Origin: Lineus longissimus
Taxonomy: Eukaryota > Nemertea > Pilidiophora > Heteronemertea > Lineidae
Direction of reading: 5' to 3'
Length of the DNA stretch: 64,000 nucleotides
Assembly: GCF_910592395.1 (NCBI RefSeq)
Contig: NC_088311.1
Coordinates: forward strand, 16,124,501-16,188,500
The notes under the pieces are model-generated. The model worked only from the letters and a program-made list of their open reading frames with translations. It did no database searches and was not told the origin of the DNA. Every line of letters begins with the position of its first letter. Position 1 is the first letter of the stretch. Both the position numbers and the translations under genes were made by a program. Of the stretch, positions 35,510-47,098 are shown piece by piece.

Positions 35510-36957
35510 AAATGGTTACGGTTAGGGTCAGATTTATGTCGCCAATCGATGACCTTTTTTGGTGCTGATATGGGATTCTAAACTCGTTCCGTATGTAGAA
35601 AAACGCAGATATCTCGAAAAGTAGATCGATGACACCCGCTTAAAAAAAAACTTATATGGTCTATTTTATATTATAATCCTTGCGATATCTGCCAAGTTTC
35701 ATTAGAAAATTTCCGAGATAAAGCGATATTTAGGTCGCCGTAATGCATTATTCCATTTGATTTCTTCCGATTACACCTCTTGCGCTGGTCGCGAGGAGAA
35801 ATGCAATGGGTGTTTTTCTAACTTCAGTGCTCATAACTCTCCATAATGATGCGACGACGACGTCACAGCGTCATTTCGGCCGAGTGCACTGGCCTATATC
35901 CGTCACACTCGCCACCTATCGGGTGGCGAATACGTAGCGACAACGTATATTATACAGAAGCTGGTCATCGATTTTCAAAACATGGATTATTTTATTAAAT
36001 TAAATCTGCTTGTCCATGCGAACAATCAAAGTGGTGTGATTTATGACTAAAACGGACAACTCGTATGAAAAACCAACAGTAAAACATTTTTTGGTGTCAT
36101 TACAACACCAACTGAAGTTATCCTAGCCTCAGATCCTTCTATTCCAAAATTCTAGTCAAGGATTACAGAAATAAGATTGTTTAGAATTCTTATTCGGCCA
36201 TAATGGCAGCAGCGGCGAGGCTTTGGCCAATCACCTTGCTTCTTGATGTCGCATGATTATGTGCTGCATGGCCCAGTAAGGGTTAAAGTTGTGGAATAGA
36301 CACTACTGAACGCCATGTCTGGGCATCATGTGCTCTGAGCAGGATCCACTGGTCGCCAACTCTTGCGGCGACAGGCGTTCACTCCTGCGGCAAAAAAAGC
36401 TAGTCATCACCAACGTTTGCGTCAACGGTCATGTGCTGTGCAGGCTTAAGGGTCAACAGTCTATGGTGCTGTGTTGGGCCAAATATCACGTCTGTTAGAA
36501 ACCGTTTCTTTTTCTACTTGTAGGACAAACAAATCATTCATTGAAAACATGTGCATATGTCATATGTAGACTATATTGGATGACCACCATGCCTTTGCTT
36601 TACCCCTGCTTTGTATTTTTTGATGACCAGTCTTTTCTGTTGGCGTTAGAGGCTTTTTCTCAGCTTTCCTTTGACTGCACAGACCTGAATTTGTTTGGCT
36701 TCAATTTAGTTGTATTCTTTTCTTTGCCTGATCTATTATCTGCCCTTTCTGTATTTCAAGGGGATGACGCCATCCCCTTTGAATTTGTGTATCTACCTCT
36801 TACGCCGGTCACAGAATAGAGCACTTTTTGTCTACTTGTTGTGATATGTTGCACATGTTGTTCAATTCAAGTTATGAAGGTAATTCAGGTGAGGAAAAGT
36901 TTCTTTGGTTCATTTCATCCTAACTCATTTTTTCTGTTCAAAGTTTAGCTGGTAAAC
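35510..36957. other. non-coding stretch between Harbinger element and MITE
   Basis: About 1.45 kb. An open frame at 36541-36819 is hydrophobic and unlike any known family, so it is not called. A CpG-rich GATGCGACGACGACGTCAC stretch lies at 35846-35864. Nothing else was identified. Confidence 0.45.
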
Positions 36958-37662
36958 TTAACCCTTTCGTGCCTGGGTTTTTTGGGCTTCAGTTCAACCT
37001 CTCCTGTGGCCCGGGTTTTTTTGTTGTAAAATTCTATAAAGCGCTTTAACTATTTTGATGGCCATATTTTGATGGCCAACAGCACTTTTCTGGAAAAAGA
37101 TACAGTTTTTGAGTAAAGACAATAATAGTATAGTAGTATTGTTAGACCCATGAAATGATATGCTAGTCATCTGTTTCTGAAATCTTATGTTGCATTTTGG
37201 GGCAAAATCATGACTTTTTTTTACATAAGCACGAAAATTTTGACGCTTTCGCCAAAAATCATTTTTTCCCACAAAAATTAAATATATCACTCAAAACTTA
37301 CAGGATGTGTTCTTATCATGTTTATTCATGTCGAAACAGACGGAATTCTGAGTTTCAGGCTGTTTTTACCAAAAAAAACTATCTGGATAAAGCGATGTAC
37401 GAGGTGACAGCCCACCCTGCCAACTTCCAAGTGAAAATACCAAGGGAAACTGTTTAGAACTTGCAGTTCATTTCTAGCTCAGAAGATGGCTGTACCATTT
37501 ATTTGGTTGAGAGACCTGGCAGGAATTTGATCCAATCCCAACTCCTTTCTTAAAGCTAAACGAAGATCTGAGTGTTACTCGATCTCCTAAAATAGTGAGA
37601 TCGGGCAGTTGACACCATATTGGTTTGGTGCAAAATTGTGAGCATGGGCACGAAAGGGTTAA
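36958..37662. mobile_element. piggyBac-type MITE with TTAA duplication
   Basis: TTAA at 36958-36961 and 37659-37662 flanks a 697-bp unit. Its ends are CCCTTTCGTGCC (36962-36973) and GGCACGAAAGGG (37647-37658), an exact 12-bp inverted repeat. CCCTTT matches the first six bases of the piggyBac at 16818, but the rest differs, so it belongs to another subfamily. No transposase is encoded. Confidence 0.88.
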
Positions 37663-37977
37663 AAAGCATTGACAATTAGGCCTAGGCCGGCATGCTAGAT
37701 GAGGCAATAATGCCAATATTGCATTTGCAAGCAATGTTGTTGTCCATCGGTAGACAATAGAGCATGTTTCGTTACCGCTGAATCAACTAAACTCCACATC
37801 CCGTGTGACCGCTGCTCAGAGACCAAAAAGATTACAGCCTTTTTTGATTCATGTTTGGCCAACAGGGGGCTTAATGTCAAAAGTGAGAGTAGGCGATTGC
37901 TGGCTTGATATTGGTCGGAAAAATTAAAAAAAATATAGGAGGATACTGGTTATTCAATTCATATTATGTCAAATATC

Positions 37978-38345
37978 CACCAGGATTTTGATTTGACCTA
38001 CTTTTCAAGGTCAAAGATCAAACTGTCCCGATGATATCGCCAATAGACATTTAATGATGACCCAGGACCATTTCATTTGAAAATGAATGTGCTAATATCC
38101 TCTCAAAAGGGAGACTGTCCTCAGTTTATATCCCTGACGATTTATGGGAGTAAAAATCACTGAGTTAAAAGGTTGCAGTACATGCAGTATCTCCCTTAAT
38201 TTTCCATGTCAGCCAAGGGGAGTCTTGTGCTGTAAAACCAGCATAACAGCAGAGCTGAATATCCCCTCCATTTTTTTAAACACAGGATTTTAAAATATAG
38301 GTTTTTTCCACTCCGATACCTTTTTTAGCTTACCTCTCTGAGAAT
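37978..38345 (-). repeat. dispersed repeat fragment joined to a single 108-bp satellite monomer
   Basis: TGACCT-N8-AGGTCA lies at 37994-38013 and TTTTTAGCTTACCTCTCTGAGA, the hairpin end, at about 38322-38343. Between them is one diverged monomer of the 108-bp satellite (TGAATGTGCTAATATCC, about 38084). Confidence 0.65.
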
Positions 38346-38759
38346 TTCGAAAAAAGTTATTTGTTTGAAATTGTTGTTGTTGATCTTGTCTTTCAAAATA
38401 AATTGATTTTCATGCATTTTGAAACTTCTGATGGGAAGTAATTAGGGGATTTGGGGCTACATCTGCTTAGGCCATCAGATTCTGGTCCTTCCATCATTCA
38501 ACTCAAAGGTTCCTGTTGTAATACCTGAAAGTGTTCATTGGGTAGGTTTCCATGGATACAGGCGATGGTAACAAAGTGGAAAGGAAAAGCATACCCACAT
38601 GAAAATGCCCGATTCCCTGGTTAGAATTTTTAAAAATGGACATTACAGTGCATGTGCTCCACATGCTCCACAGTGTCACAGCTATGGGGGTAACACAAGC
38701 TACCTTTTATTTGTTACCTTTATATTCAGAAATTTGCCCTTGTATTCTTCTACTCTCAG

Positions 38760-39105
38760 CCCCTTTACTCTTTTTTTGTAAATGAATGTGCTATCCACAC
38801 AAAAGGAGGACTGTCCTCTGTTTGTTATCATCCATCAGAATTATGTCCCTTCCGATTTCATTCTTTCCTCCTTTATTTGAAAATGAGTGTGCTAATATCC
38901 ACTCAAAAGGGAGACTGTTCCTTAGTTTGTTTGTACATATAATCATCTCAACCGGTTAATGTCCCTTCTGCTCTCATCCTTTCTTCATTCCTTGAAACTA
39001 AATGTGCTAATATCCATGCAAAAATAGGCTGTCCTCAGTCTGCATGTAATCATCCCAACTGACGATGTCCTTTCTGCTCTTATCCTTTCCTCCTCTACTT
39101 TAAAA
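38760..39105. repeat. three isolated, diverged monomers of the 108-bp satellite
   Basis: Monomers begin near 38779, 38880 and 38996. They are recognised by AAATGAGTGTGCTAATATCC, AAAAGGGAGACTGTCC and TCCCTTCTGCTCTCATCCTTTC. They are far from the main array at 52.4-54.0 kb and more diverged than its units. Confidence 0.8.
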
Positions 39106-39129
39106 AAAAAAGAATTATGCTAGCTAGAA

Positions 39130-39567
39130 TCATGATTTTTTTTGGTATGTGCGTTGGGGATGACTGGAGGAAGGTTCCTTTTGAAAACCGGCTTGTTCTG
39201 ATTGTCAATAGGCTCACAGGGCGGCGTGCTTGAAATCGGTTTCCGTCAATTTCGAGGAGAACCGTCTGATTAAATTCATTTTTGGTATGTACGTTGAGGG
39301 TGACTAGAGCGAGGCTCCTTTTGAAAACGGGCGCGTTCCGATTATCAATATGGCCACTAGGGCGGCTTGCTTGAAATCGGTTTCCGTCAATTTCGAGGCG
39401 AACCGTTTGTCCGGTCAAATTCATTTTTGGTATGTACGTTGGGGGTGACTAGAGTGAGGTTCCTTTCGAAAACAGGCTCGTTCTGATTCTCAATATGGTC
39501 ACCAGGGCAACGTGCTTGAAATCGGTTTCCGTCAATTTCGAGGAGAACGGCTTGGAGGATGGAATCA
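39130..39567. repeat. three-copy tandem repeat, unit about 144 bp
   Basis: GGTATGTRCGTTG starts units near 39140, 39282 and 39429. Each holds GAGGTTCCTTTTGAAAACNGG, CTTGAAATCGGTTTCCGTCA and ATTTCGAGG. The fourth, truncated unit merges into the 147-bp repeat that follows. Confidence 0.88.
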
Positions 39568-39628
39568 ATTTTTAGTGAGTGTAGGCCTAATGCAGTTTTG
39601 TAAGGGGAAGGTTCCTTTCGAAAATCAG

Positions 39629-39925
39629 CGCGATTCGAAATTCAATATGGCCGCCACGCTCACATCCTCAAAATAAGTTTCCACAATTTTAATTTCCATA
39701 TGCAAACTAGCCACTCCACTAAGCCAACTTCACCATTATCTCACCTTCAACCTTAATAGGCTGAGGGGTTATGCTCGCGATTCGAAATTCAATATGGCCG
39801 CCATGCTCACATCCTCAAAATAGGTTTCCACAATTTTAATTTCCATATGCAAACTAGCCACTCCACTAAGCCAACTTCACCATTATCTCACCTTCAACCT
39901 TAATAGGCTGAGGGGTTATGCTCGC
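39629..39925. repeat. near-identical 147-bp tandem duplication
   Basis: Copies at 39629-39775 and 39776-39922 differ at only a few bases, for example CCGCCACGC versus CCGCCATGC. High identity implies a recent duplication. Confidence 0.93.
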
Positions 39926-39934
39926 TTTGCGATG

Positions 39935-40600
39935 CTATTTTTTTATTTGACCTACTTTTCAAGCTCACAGAGGCCGAATTCTTTCGGAGGCACCTCTGTT
40001 ATACAATGGTGGCATGTTTTGTAACCGTGATATCCAGAGATCTTAAACTTGGTACAAATGTACCCCTAGCTGACGGCTACTTAGAGAACGAATCATGGCC
40101 TCATATCTCACGGTTTGGCCACCAGGAGCAAAATGTCTAAAGTGAAAATATTCAGTTTCTCCCTAAATACTGGTCTGAAAAGTTTGAAAAAAATGTGATA
40201 GGTACTTCTAGCAAGGGTGCATCACATATTCTTCGTTTTTTTAATCTTACCTACTTCTCAAGGTCACAGAGGTCAAGGTCTGTCAATTAGAGTAGACTAT
40301 GTCGGCACTTTTTATAACCGCTGTAGCTAGAGACACAAATTTGACCCAAAATTATATCCTGGGTGACCCCTACTCAGAGACAAAATTGCGGCCTTATATG
40401 ATTCATGGTTTTGCAACGGCCAAACATCAAAAGTGAAAAATATGATAGGTACTTCTTGCAAGGGCATATCAAATATTCTCCGGGGTTTTTTTTACATACA
40501 TTTCTAGGTCATAGAGGACAAGGTTTGTGGGCAATCGTACATCAGATCCTCCAGGCTTTTAATTTACCTTCCTTCCAAGTTAACGGAGGTCAAAGTCTTC
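39935..40600 (-). repeat. dispersed repeat family, inverted copy
   Basis: TTTGACCTACTTTTCAAGCTCA (39946 onward) is the inverted AGGTCA palindrome with one arm mutated. It is followed by GGTTTGGCCACCAGGAG and two further diverged subunits with TGATAGGTACTTCT motifs. The far end motif GGTGAGCTCAATGGCCCCC (42359-42377) may belong to the same, later interrupted, copy. Confidence 0.7.
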
Positions 40601-42656
40601 TGACACAGCCTCCCCGTTGGATAATGGTTGGATAATGGTTGCACAGTTTGTAACCACTTCTTATTCTTTACAGACTGTCACATTGAGTTCAAGACTATCA
40701 ATTCAAAATGCCGGTAATTACGAGGAAAAAAAACATGGTACCGGTAAGTTCTACAATATGTTCCCTCAATCATGTATTCCTTATCAAAGGGTTTGCTAAT
40801 ATGTAAACAAACATGGCCTCCATTTTTTTGTCTGCAATTCAACTTTGACTAGACAACTCTATACACACATTAAACATGGTTTACGCATGTCGGAAACATT
40901 AGTATTGTTCAAAAACTATAGCTGGCAACCACCCGCCATGTTTTAAACGACCAGCGAATATGACAGACTGGTGGTATTTTAAAGTGGCGCCACTGTATTT
41001 GTGCTCTGCCGTCACGGGGGATGCATCGATGTGCTGGGTCGAAATCAAAGCGACTTAAAAAACCACTAGTAGAGACTTGGGTTCGGTGTGGAACCAGAGG
41101 TCCTGGTCATCAGCCGTAATTAAGCAAATATTCGCTGCATGGTTTTCAGATATAATGACAATCATATATGATTGTCATTAGAAAAGATTTCAGCAAATAC
41201 AAAAGTTGTGCAGCTCATCTTTTGAATTCGAATACATGTATGTGTATGTCGAAGCAAAAATGCCATGTAGATAAAACCTAATGTGAAAATTTGTTTCTAA
41301 AATGAGTCATTTTATATTTTGATGTCATTTTATGATGAAAACGCATGTAATACGTAGAAAAAAGTTCACCCAAAACTAAACACATGAGCAAGGACTGATC
41401 GGTTGAATTGGGTCAGCAGATTTTGGCTCAGTTCCACAGTAAACCCAAGTCTCATTTGGGTCCTGTGATTTGGGGCCATATCTCAGTGCGTCCCCTTCGA
41501 AAGCTGGGAACGAGTACTGTGGTGCCACTCAAAAATGCCTCTAGTCTTTCACATTTGCTGGTTGTTTGAAACATGGCGGTTGGTTGTTTGTCCCTGATGC
41601 CGCTTGGTGGTGCATCTCTGGTTTTGTTTAGTTCAGCTTTAAGAATGTGGGTGCAAGATTGGGACAATCTATTCCTTGAAAATGTTGCTCAAGGACAATA
41701 ATGTGAATGAAGATACTCTATTATTCAACTACGTAATACGCTCGAATAAATGTGCTGTGCAGTACGCCACACTATGCCTTTTCCACATGGGCGAGGCGTC
41801 AGTTGTGACGCTGTACATTCTACGCCCGCGAAGCTGACATTTCTCCACCATCTTGTCCACCTCCAAAACCAAATTTTGGTTTTTTGTCTGCTTAGCTCCT
41901 ACCCATGTTGATGGTTCGTTGGACAAATGACCAAGCCAGTAGACGATCACTTGGCTTTATTCCTTAAAAAACAAAGGTCTATCAATATAATATGCTAAAC
42001 TGGCATGGCAAATCACGCTGCGCTGCAACGCTCTATGCTTTGGTGGAAAGGGCTCTATGGAAATTCATTGATTGAATTTTAAAGCGTATTATGCTGTGCA
42101 GTACGCGGCGTTATAAAGCTATGGATTTCATATAATTATAATAATACCTAAATATAGCCAGCGTGAAGTCAACATCGATTCTGATTGGTCGGATTCCAGG
42201 TACTCATAAATTATGGTAGTTTTTGAGGAGATTCCCAGTGATGTCATAAAAGCCCCTGACACCGGCTTTCCGTAGTGATAAGTAATTCGCCTTGAGCCGC
42301 TGACAGCGGCTCGCCGTAGCGAAAGAGTTAAAGGATGAATTTCTAACCATGTCTATACGGTGAGCTCAATGGCCCCCGGTCGTTTCATTTCAGGGCTATA
42401 GGACCCCTCAGATGGATATATGCAAAATTTTGAATTGCCCACGTGAGAATTCCGCTATTCATGAAAATGAGGAGCACCCCCTACTCTGATGCTAGAGCCT
42501 CTTACTTTGAAAATTATTGAGAATGCCGCAATGGACTCTTTTATTCATCAAGCATCAAATAAGTGTCAAGTGACCAAGGGGGTACAGAGTTCTCACTGAC
42601 TGGTGCCTACAGCTTCAGTGCATTATCAATGTGTTTTAAATGTTATTGACTTGCAG
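40601..42656. other. non-coding stretch before the SET-domain exon
   Basis: About 2 kb, presumably intron of the gene that resumes at 42657. A GTTGGATAATG duplication lies near 40617-40636. GCTGTGCAGTACGC occurs at 41753 and 42092. The GAGCCGCTGACAGCGGCTC palindrome lies at 42294-42312. The exon with the first half of the SET domain was looked for here and not found. Confidence 0.45.
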
Positions 42657-45600
42657 GTTGGATGCCTCCATTGACGATGGGAGCCTAGGACGTCTCACCA
42701 ATGATGAGTGGCGCTGCCCGAATTCCGCAGTTAAAAGAATCGTGATTGACAATCGACACCACTTATATCTTTTTGCCATAAAAGCTATAACAATGGGGGA
42801 GGAGATTACATATAGTTATGGGAGAGGATTTAAGCATTGTCCCTGGCGGAAGAAGTGCTCTAAGGAATCATCAAAAATTCAATGGACAACAGTTGGGTTA
42901 AATGATGAGGTAGGGAAAGCAGTGGTTGCTAATCTAGAGGAGGAGGCAAACGTTGATGATGATTGCATTGGAGATGATGTGCCTTGTACTGATCGAGAAG
43001 AAGCTGATTACTCTGACATTATACATGCATTCAGCAAGAGGTTGAAGCCTGTACTAAATAACCAGGGGCATGTCATTTCGTCCTCATGTCAATCTGAAGT
43101 ATCTTCAGGATCTTGTGACTTAACCAGAGAAAAATTTGATGCTGATAATGATGACATTAGTGAGAAGTCTCCTAGTGGTAACACCATTCCTGACATATCT
43201 CCAGGCTCCGGGAGTGATGATGACTGCAGAGGGAAGTATCCACTATCTCGTAGTGATAAGTATCCACAATCTCGTAGTGATGACACCAGCTCTGACATAT
43301 CTCCAGGTTCCGGTAGTGAAGATAACTGCAGAGGGAAATCTCCGCAATCTCGTAGTGGTAACACCAGTCCTGACATATCTCCAGGCTCTGGGAGTGATGA
43401 TGACTGCAGAGGGAAGTCTCCACAATCTCGTAGTGACAACACCAGCCCTGACATTTCTCCAGGCTCTGGGAGTGATGATGACTGCAGAGGGAAGTCTCCA
43501 CAATCTCGTAGTGGTAACACCAGTCCTGACATATCTCCGGGCTCTGGGAGTGATGATGACTGCAGAGGGAAGTCTCCACAATCTCGTAGTGGTAACACCT
43601 GTCCTGACATGTCTCCAGGCTCTGGGAGTGATGATGACTGCAGAGGGAAGTCTCCGCAATCTCGTAGTGGTAACACCAGTCCTGACATATCTCCAGGCTC
43701 TGGGAGTGATGATGACTGCAGAGGGAAGTCTCCACAATCTCGTAGTGACAACACCAGCCCTGACATTTCTCCAGGCTCTGGGAGTGATGATGACTGCAGA
43801 GGGAAGTCTCCGCAATCTCGTAGTGACAACACCTGTCCTGACATGTCTCCAGGCTCTGGGAGTGATGATGACTGCAGAGGGAAGGCTCCACAATCTCGTA
43901 GTGACAACACCAGCCCTGACATTTCTCCAGGCTCTGGGAGTGATGATGACTGCAGAGGGAAGTCTCCACAATCTCGTAGTGACAACACCTGTCCTGACAT
44001 GTCTCCAGGTTCTGGGAGTGATGATGACTGCGGAGGAAAGTCTCCAAGATCTTGTGACTTAACCAGAGAAAAATTTGACGCTGATAATGATGATATTAGT
44101 GAGAAGTCTCCTAGTGGTAACACCAGTCCTGACATATCTCCAGGCTCCGGGAGTGATGATGACTGCAGAGGGAAGTGTCCACTATCTCGTAGTGATAACA
44201 CCAGTCCTGACATATCTCCAGGCTCCGGGAGTGATGATGACTGCAGAGGGAAGTCTCCACTATCTCGTAGTGATAACACCAGTCCTGACATATCTCCAGG
44301 CTCCGGTAGTGATGATGACTGCAGAGGGAAGTATCCACTATCTCGTAGTGATAACACCAGCCCTGACATTTCTCCAGGCTCTGGGAGTGATGATGACTGC
44401 AGAGGGAAGTCTCCGCAATCTTGTAATGATAACACCTGTCCTGACATGTCTCCAGGCTCTGGGAGTGATGATGACTGCAGAGGGAAGTCTCCGCAATCTT
44501 GTAATGATAACACCTGTCCTGACATGTCTCCAGGCTCGGGTAGTGATGATGACTGCAGAGGGAAATATCCGCAATCTCGTAGTGATAACACCAGTCCTGA
44601 CATATGTCCAGGCTCTGGGAGTGATGATGACTGCAGAGGGAAGTATCCACTATCTCGTAGTGACAACACCTGTCCTGACATGTCTCCAGGCTCGGGTAGT
44701 GATGATGACTGCAGAGGGAAGTTTCTAAAATCAGGTGGTGATAATACCAGTCTTGACATATCTCCAGGTTCCGGTAGTGAGGATGACTGCAGAGGGAAGG
44801 CTCCACAATCTCGTAGTGATAACACCAGTCGTGACATGTCTCCTGGCTCTGGAAGTGATGATGACTGCAGAGGGAAGTCTCCACAATCTCGTAGTGATAA
44901 CACCAGCCTCAACGTATCTCCAGGCTCCGGTAGTGATGATAACTGCACTAGGAGGTCTCTGCGATCTAGTAGTTGTAGCACTTTTCCTGACTCCTCTGTT
45001 AGTAATGAACTAAGATCAAAAGATATAGCGTATGAAGCATATGTTTTTGTCAGTGATGAGGAGGTTGATGATGATCGCGATGAAGAATACATACCGATAT
45101 CTTGCACTGATGGAGAAGAATCTGATTGCTCGAACATCATACCTGATTTTACCCAGAGGTTGAAGCCTGTACTAAATAGCCAGTATGAATCTGTGTCATC
45201 CTCGTGTCTCAATAAATGGAAGTCTCCACAACTTAGTCATGGTAATACCTGTCCTGATATATCAACTGGCTCTGATGATCGTGACTTCAGAGGGACTCTA
45301 CAATCTGGTAACAGTAACACCTGTCCTAACATATCTCCAGGCTCTGGTAGTGATGAAGTGAGTTCAACTACAGCTGATATTGTGGTTTCATGCACTGATA
45401 ATGCTGATGGTCGAAAGTGGAATAAAGTCTTCTATTGTCCCTTTTGTGAATTAGGAGTAAAAGGGAAAATGCCTAGACATCTGAGGACTAAGCATAAAGA
45501 TGAACTCGAAGTTCAGGAAGTTGATGCCACAAATGTCGTCAAGAAGAAAAACAACAAACTGTCAAAACTTCGTAACCTTGGAAACCACCTGCACAACTGC

Positions 45601-47098
45601 AAAGTTTTGAGGGAAGGGAAGGGGGAGTTGATTGTTGGGTACCGACCAACGTCTTTGAAGTCCCTGCCAAGTGACTATGGTCCATGCCAGTTTTGTCTGA
45701 AATACTTTGTACGTGCTGACTTGTTTAGACACGATTGCCCCCTAAAACCAGATACTCTTGATAAAGTCAGCCGTCCAGCTTCAAAGGCGAGAATGATGCT
45801 GCCTGTTCAAGGTGCTGGAGATGCAGTTCGTGAGCTTGTTGCAAAGATGAGAAAAGATGATGCTGGTAGAGCAGTACAATCAGATCCTTTGGTCATACAA
45901 ATGGCTGAGAAAATGTATTTCAGATCAGGCCAGGATGTAGATCAACATCGAGTTATTCGTAATAAATTAAGAGAGATGGGCAGATTCATTCTAATGGCAA
46001 GAGAGGTCTCTGGCAATGACTCTATCGGATTGAAAGACTGCATTGACCCACAAATGTACAGAGTTGACATCGCTGCTGCTCAGAAATTATGTGGCTTCTC
46101 AAACAGTTCACATAAGTATGAAACACCATCGCTCGCTCTAAAAATTGGGCACATGTTGAAGAAATGTTCTGATCATTTGGAAGGAATCGCAATAGAATCA
46201 AGGGATTCAGAATTGAGAGAGAAGGTGGTCGATTTTGACAAGCTCAGAGAAAAGCGCTGGACTGAAGATATTTCTAGCCATGCCCTGCGCACTTTAAATG
46301 ACAATAAAAGAAACAAGCCTCTTGTTCTACCATTGGTGAAAGATGTCCAGACCCTGACTGAATTCCTCACAGACAGTTGTGGAAGAGAAGTTAACATGCT
46401 TGAAAAGTATGAAGAACTAGGAGATACACCACAGTTTAAGATCATAAAATCATTCAGTACGCTAAACGAGGTAACCCTTGCGCAAATATTGATCTTCAAC
46501 AGAAAAAGGCAGGGAGAAATCTCAAAAATGAAGTTAGAAGATTACAACAGGAAGCAAGCTACAGAGCCTGATGAAGTAATCCTAAATGCGCTCTCCCCGT
46601 TCGAAAGAGAGTTATGTAGAACTATAAAACGGGTTGAAATAGTTGGGAAAAAGGACAGGACAGTCCCAGTCATGCTGACGAAGTCAATGACCAGAGCTGT
46701 TGACACTCTTCTGAAATATAGATCAGCATGTGGCATTCACCCGGACAACAATTTTGTGTTTCCATGTATAAATTACCAATCTGTGGGACACATCAGGGGA
46801 TCAGACGTACTGCGAAAACTGAGCGTAGAATGTGGAGCTGAAAATCCATTAAACCTTAGATCAACTAAACTAAGAAAGCAGATAGCAACACTCTCTCAAA
46901 TCATTAATCTGAAAGATAATGAACTTGATGTGCTTGCAAACTTCATGGGGCATGACGTGGGAGTGCATCGCGAATACTACAGACTACCGAACGACACCAT
47001 TCAGATAGCCAAAGTTTCCAAGCTCCTTCAAGCAGTCGAGAAAGGAAAACTGAAACCAGGGATCAGCCTCGATGATATTGAGATCAATGATGACGAAG
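42657..47098 (+). CDS. SET domain / 26-residue repeat / zinc finger / tyrosine recombinase fusion protein, main exon
   Basis: The exon follows TTGACTTGCAG. Its first base completes a split codon, so the gene is 5'-partial. Residue numbering here starts at 42658. Residues 1-68 are the C-terminal half of a SET domain: LDASIDDGSLGRLTND, then HLYLFAIKAI, GEEITYSYG and PW. Residues 179-777 are 22 copies of a 26-residue acidic Ser/Asp repeat. Zinc-finger-like motifs follow at C927 (CPFC-x10-H-x4-H) and C1010 (CQFC-x11-H). Residues about 1100-1460 resemble a tyrosine recombinase. RKRQGE (R1282 or R1284) is the box I arginine. TKLR (T1403-R1406) sits in the H-x-x-R position with T for H. MGH-D (H1432) and REYY (Y1440/Y1441) complete the site. 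The donor is GACGAAG/GTAAGC at 47098, phase 1. From memory, similar proteins exist in fish and corals, but no function is established. Confidence 0.85.
43189..44990 (+). repeat. in-frame 78-bp coding minisatellite, 22 units
   Basis: The 26-residue unit reads DISPGSGSDDDCRGKSPQSR, then SDNTSP. Units differ mainly at I/M, S/C and Q/L positions. A block GSCDLTREKFDADNDDISEK occurs before the first unit (about 43111) and again inside the array (about 44049), so a segment of about 940 bp was duplicated. Because 78 is a multiple of three, other frames on both strands also stay open. Confidence 0.97.

Noticed and set aside
36541-36819. Hydrophobic 92-codon frame
   Set aside because: No recognisable motifs or splice context; length is compatible with chance in AT-rich DNA.
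43089-45212. 707-codon open frame on the minus strand, and long frames in other phases, across the 26-residue repeat
   Set aside because: The 78-bp unit is a multiple of three, so any frame open in one unit stays open in all. The sense frame continues into conserved domains on both sides.
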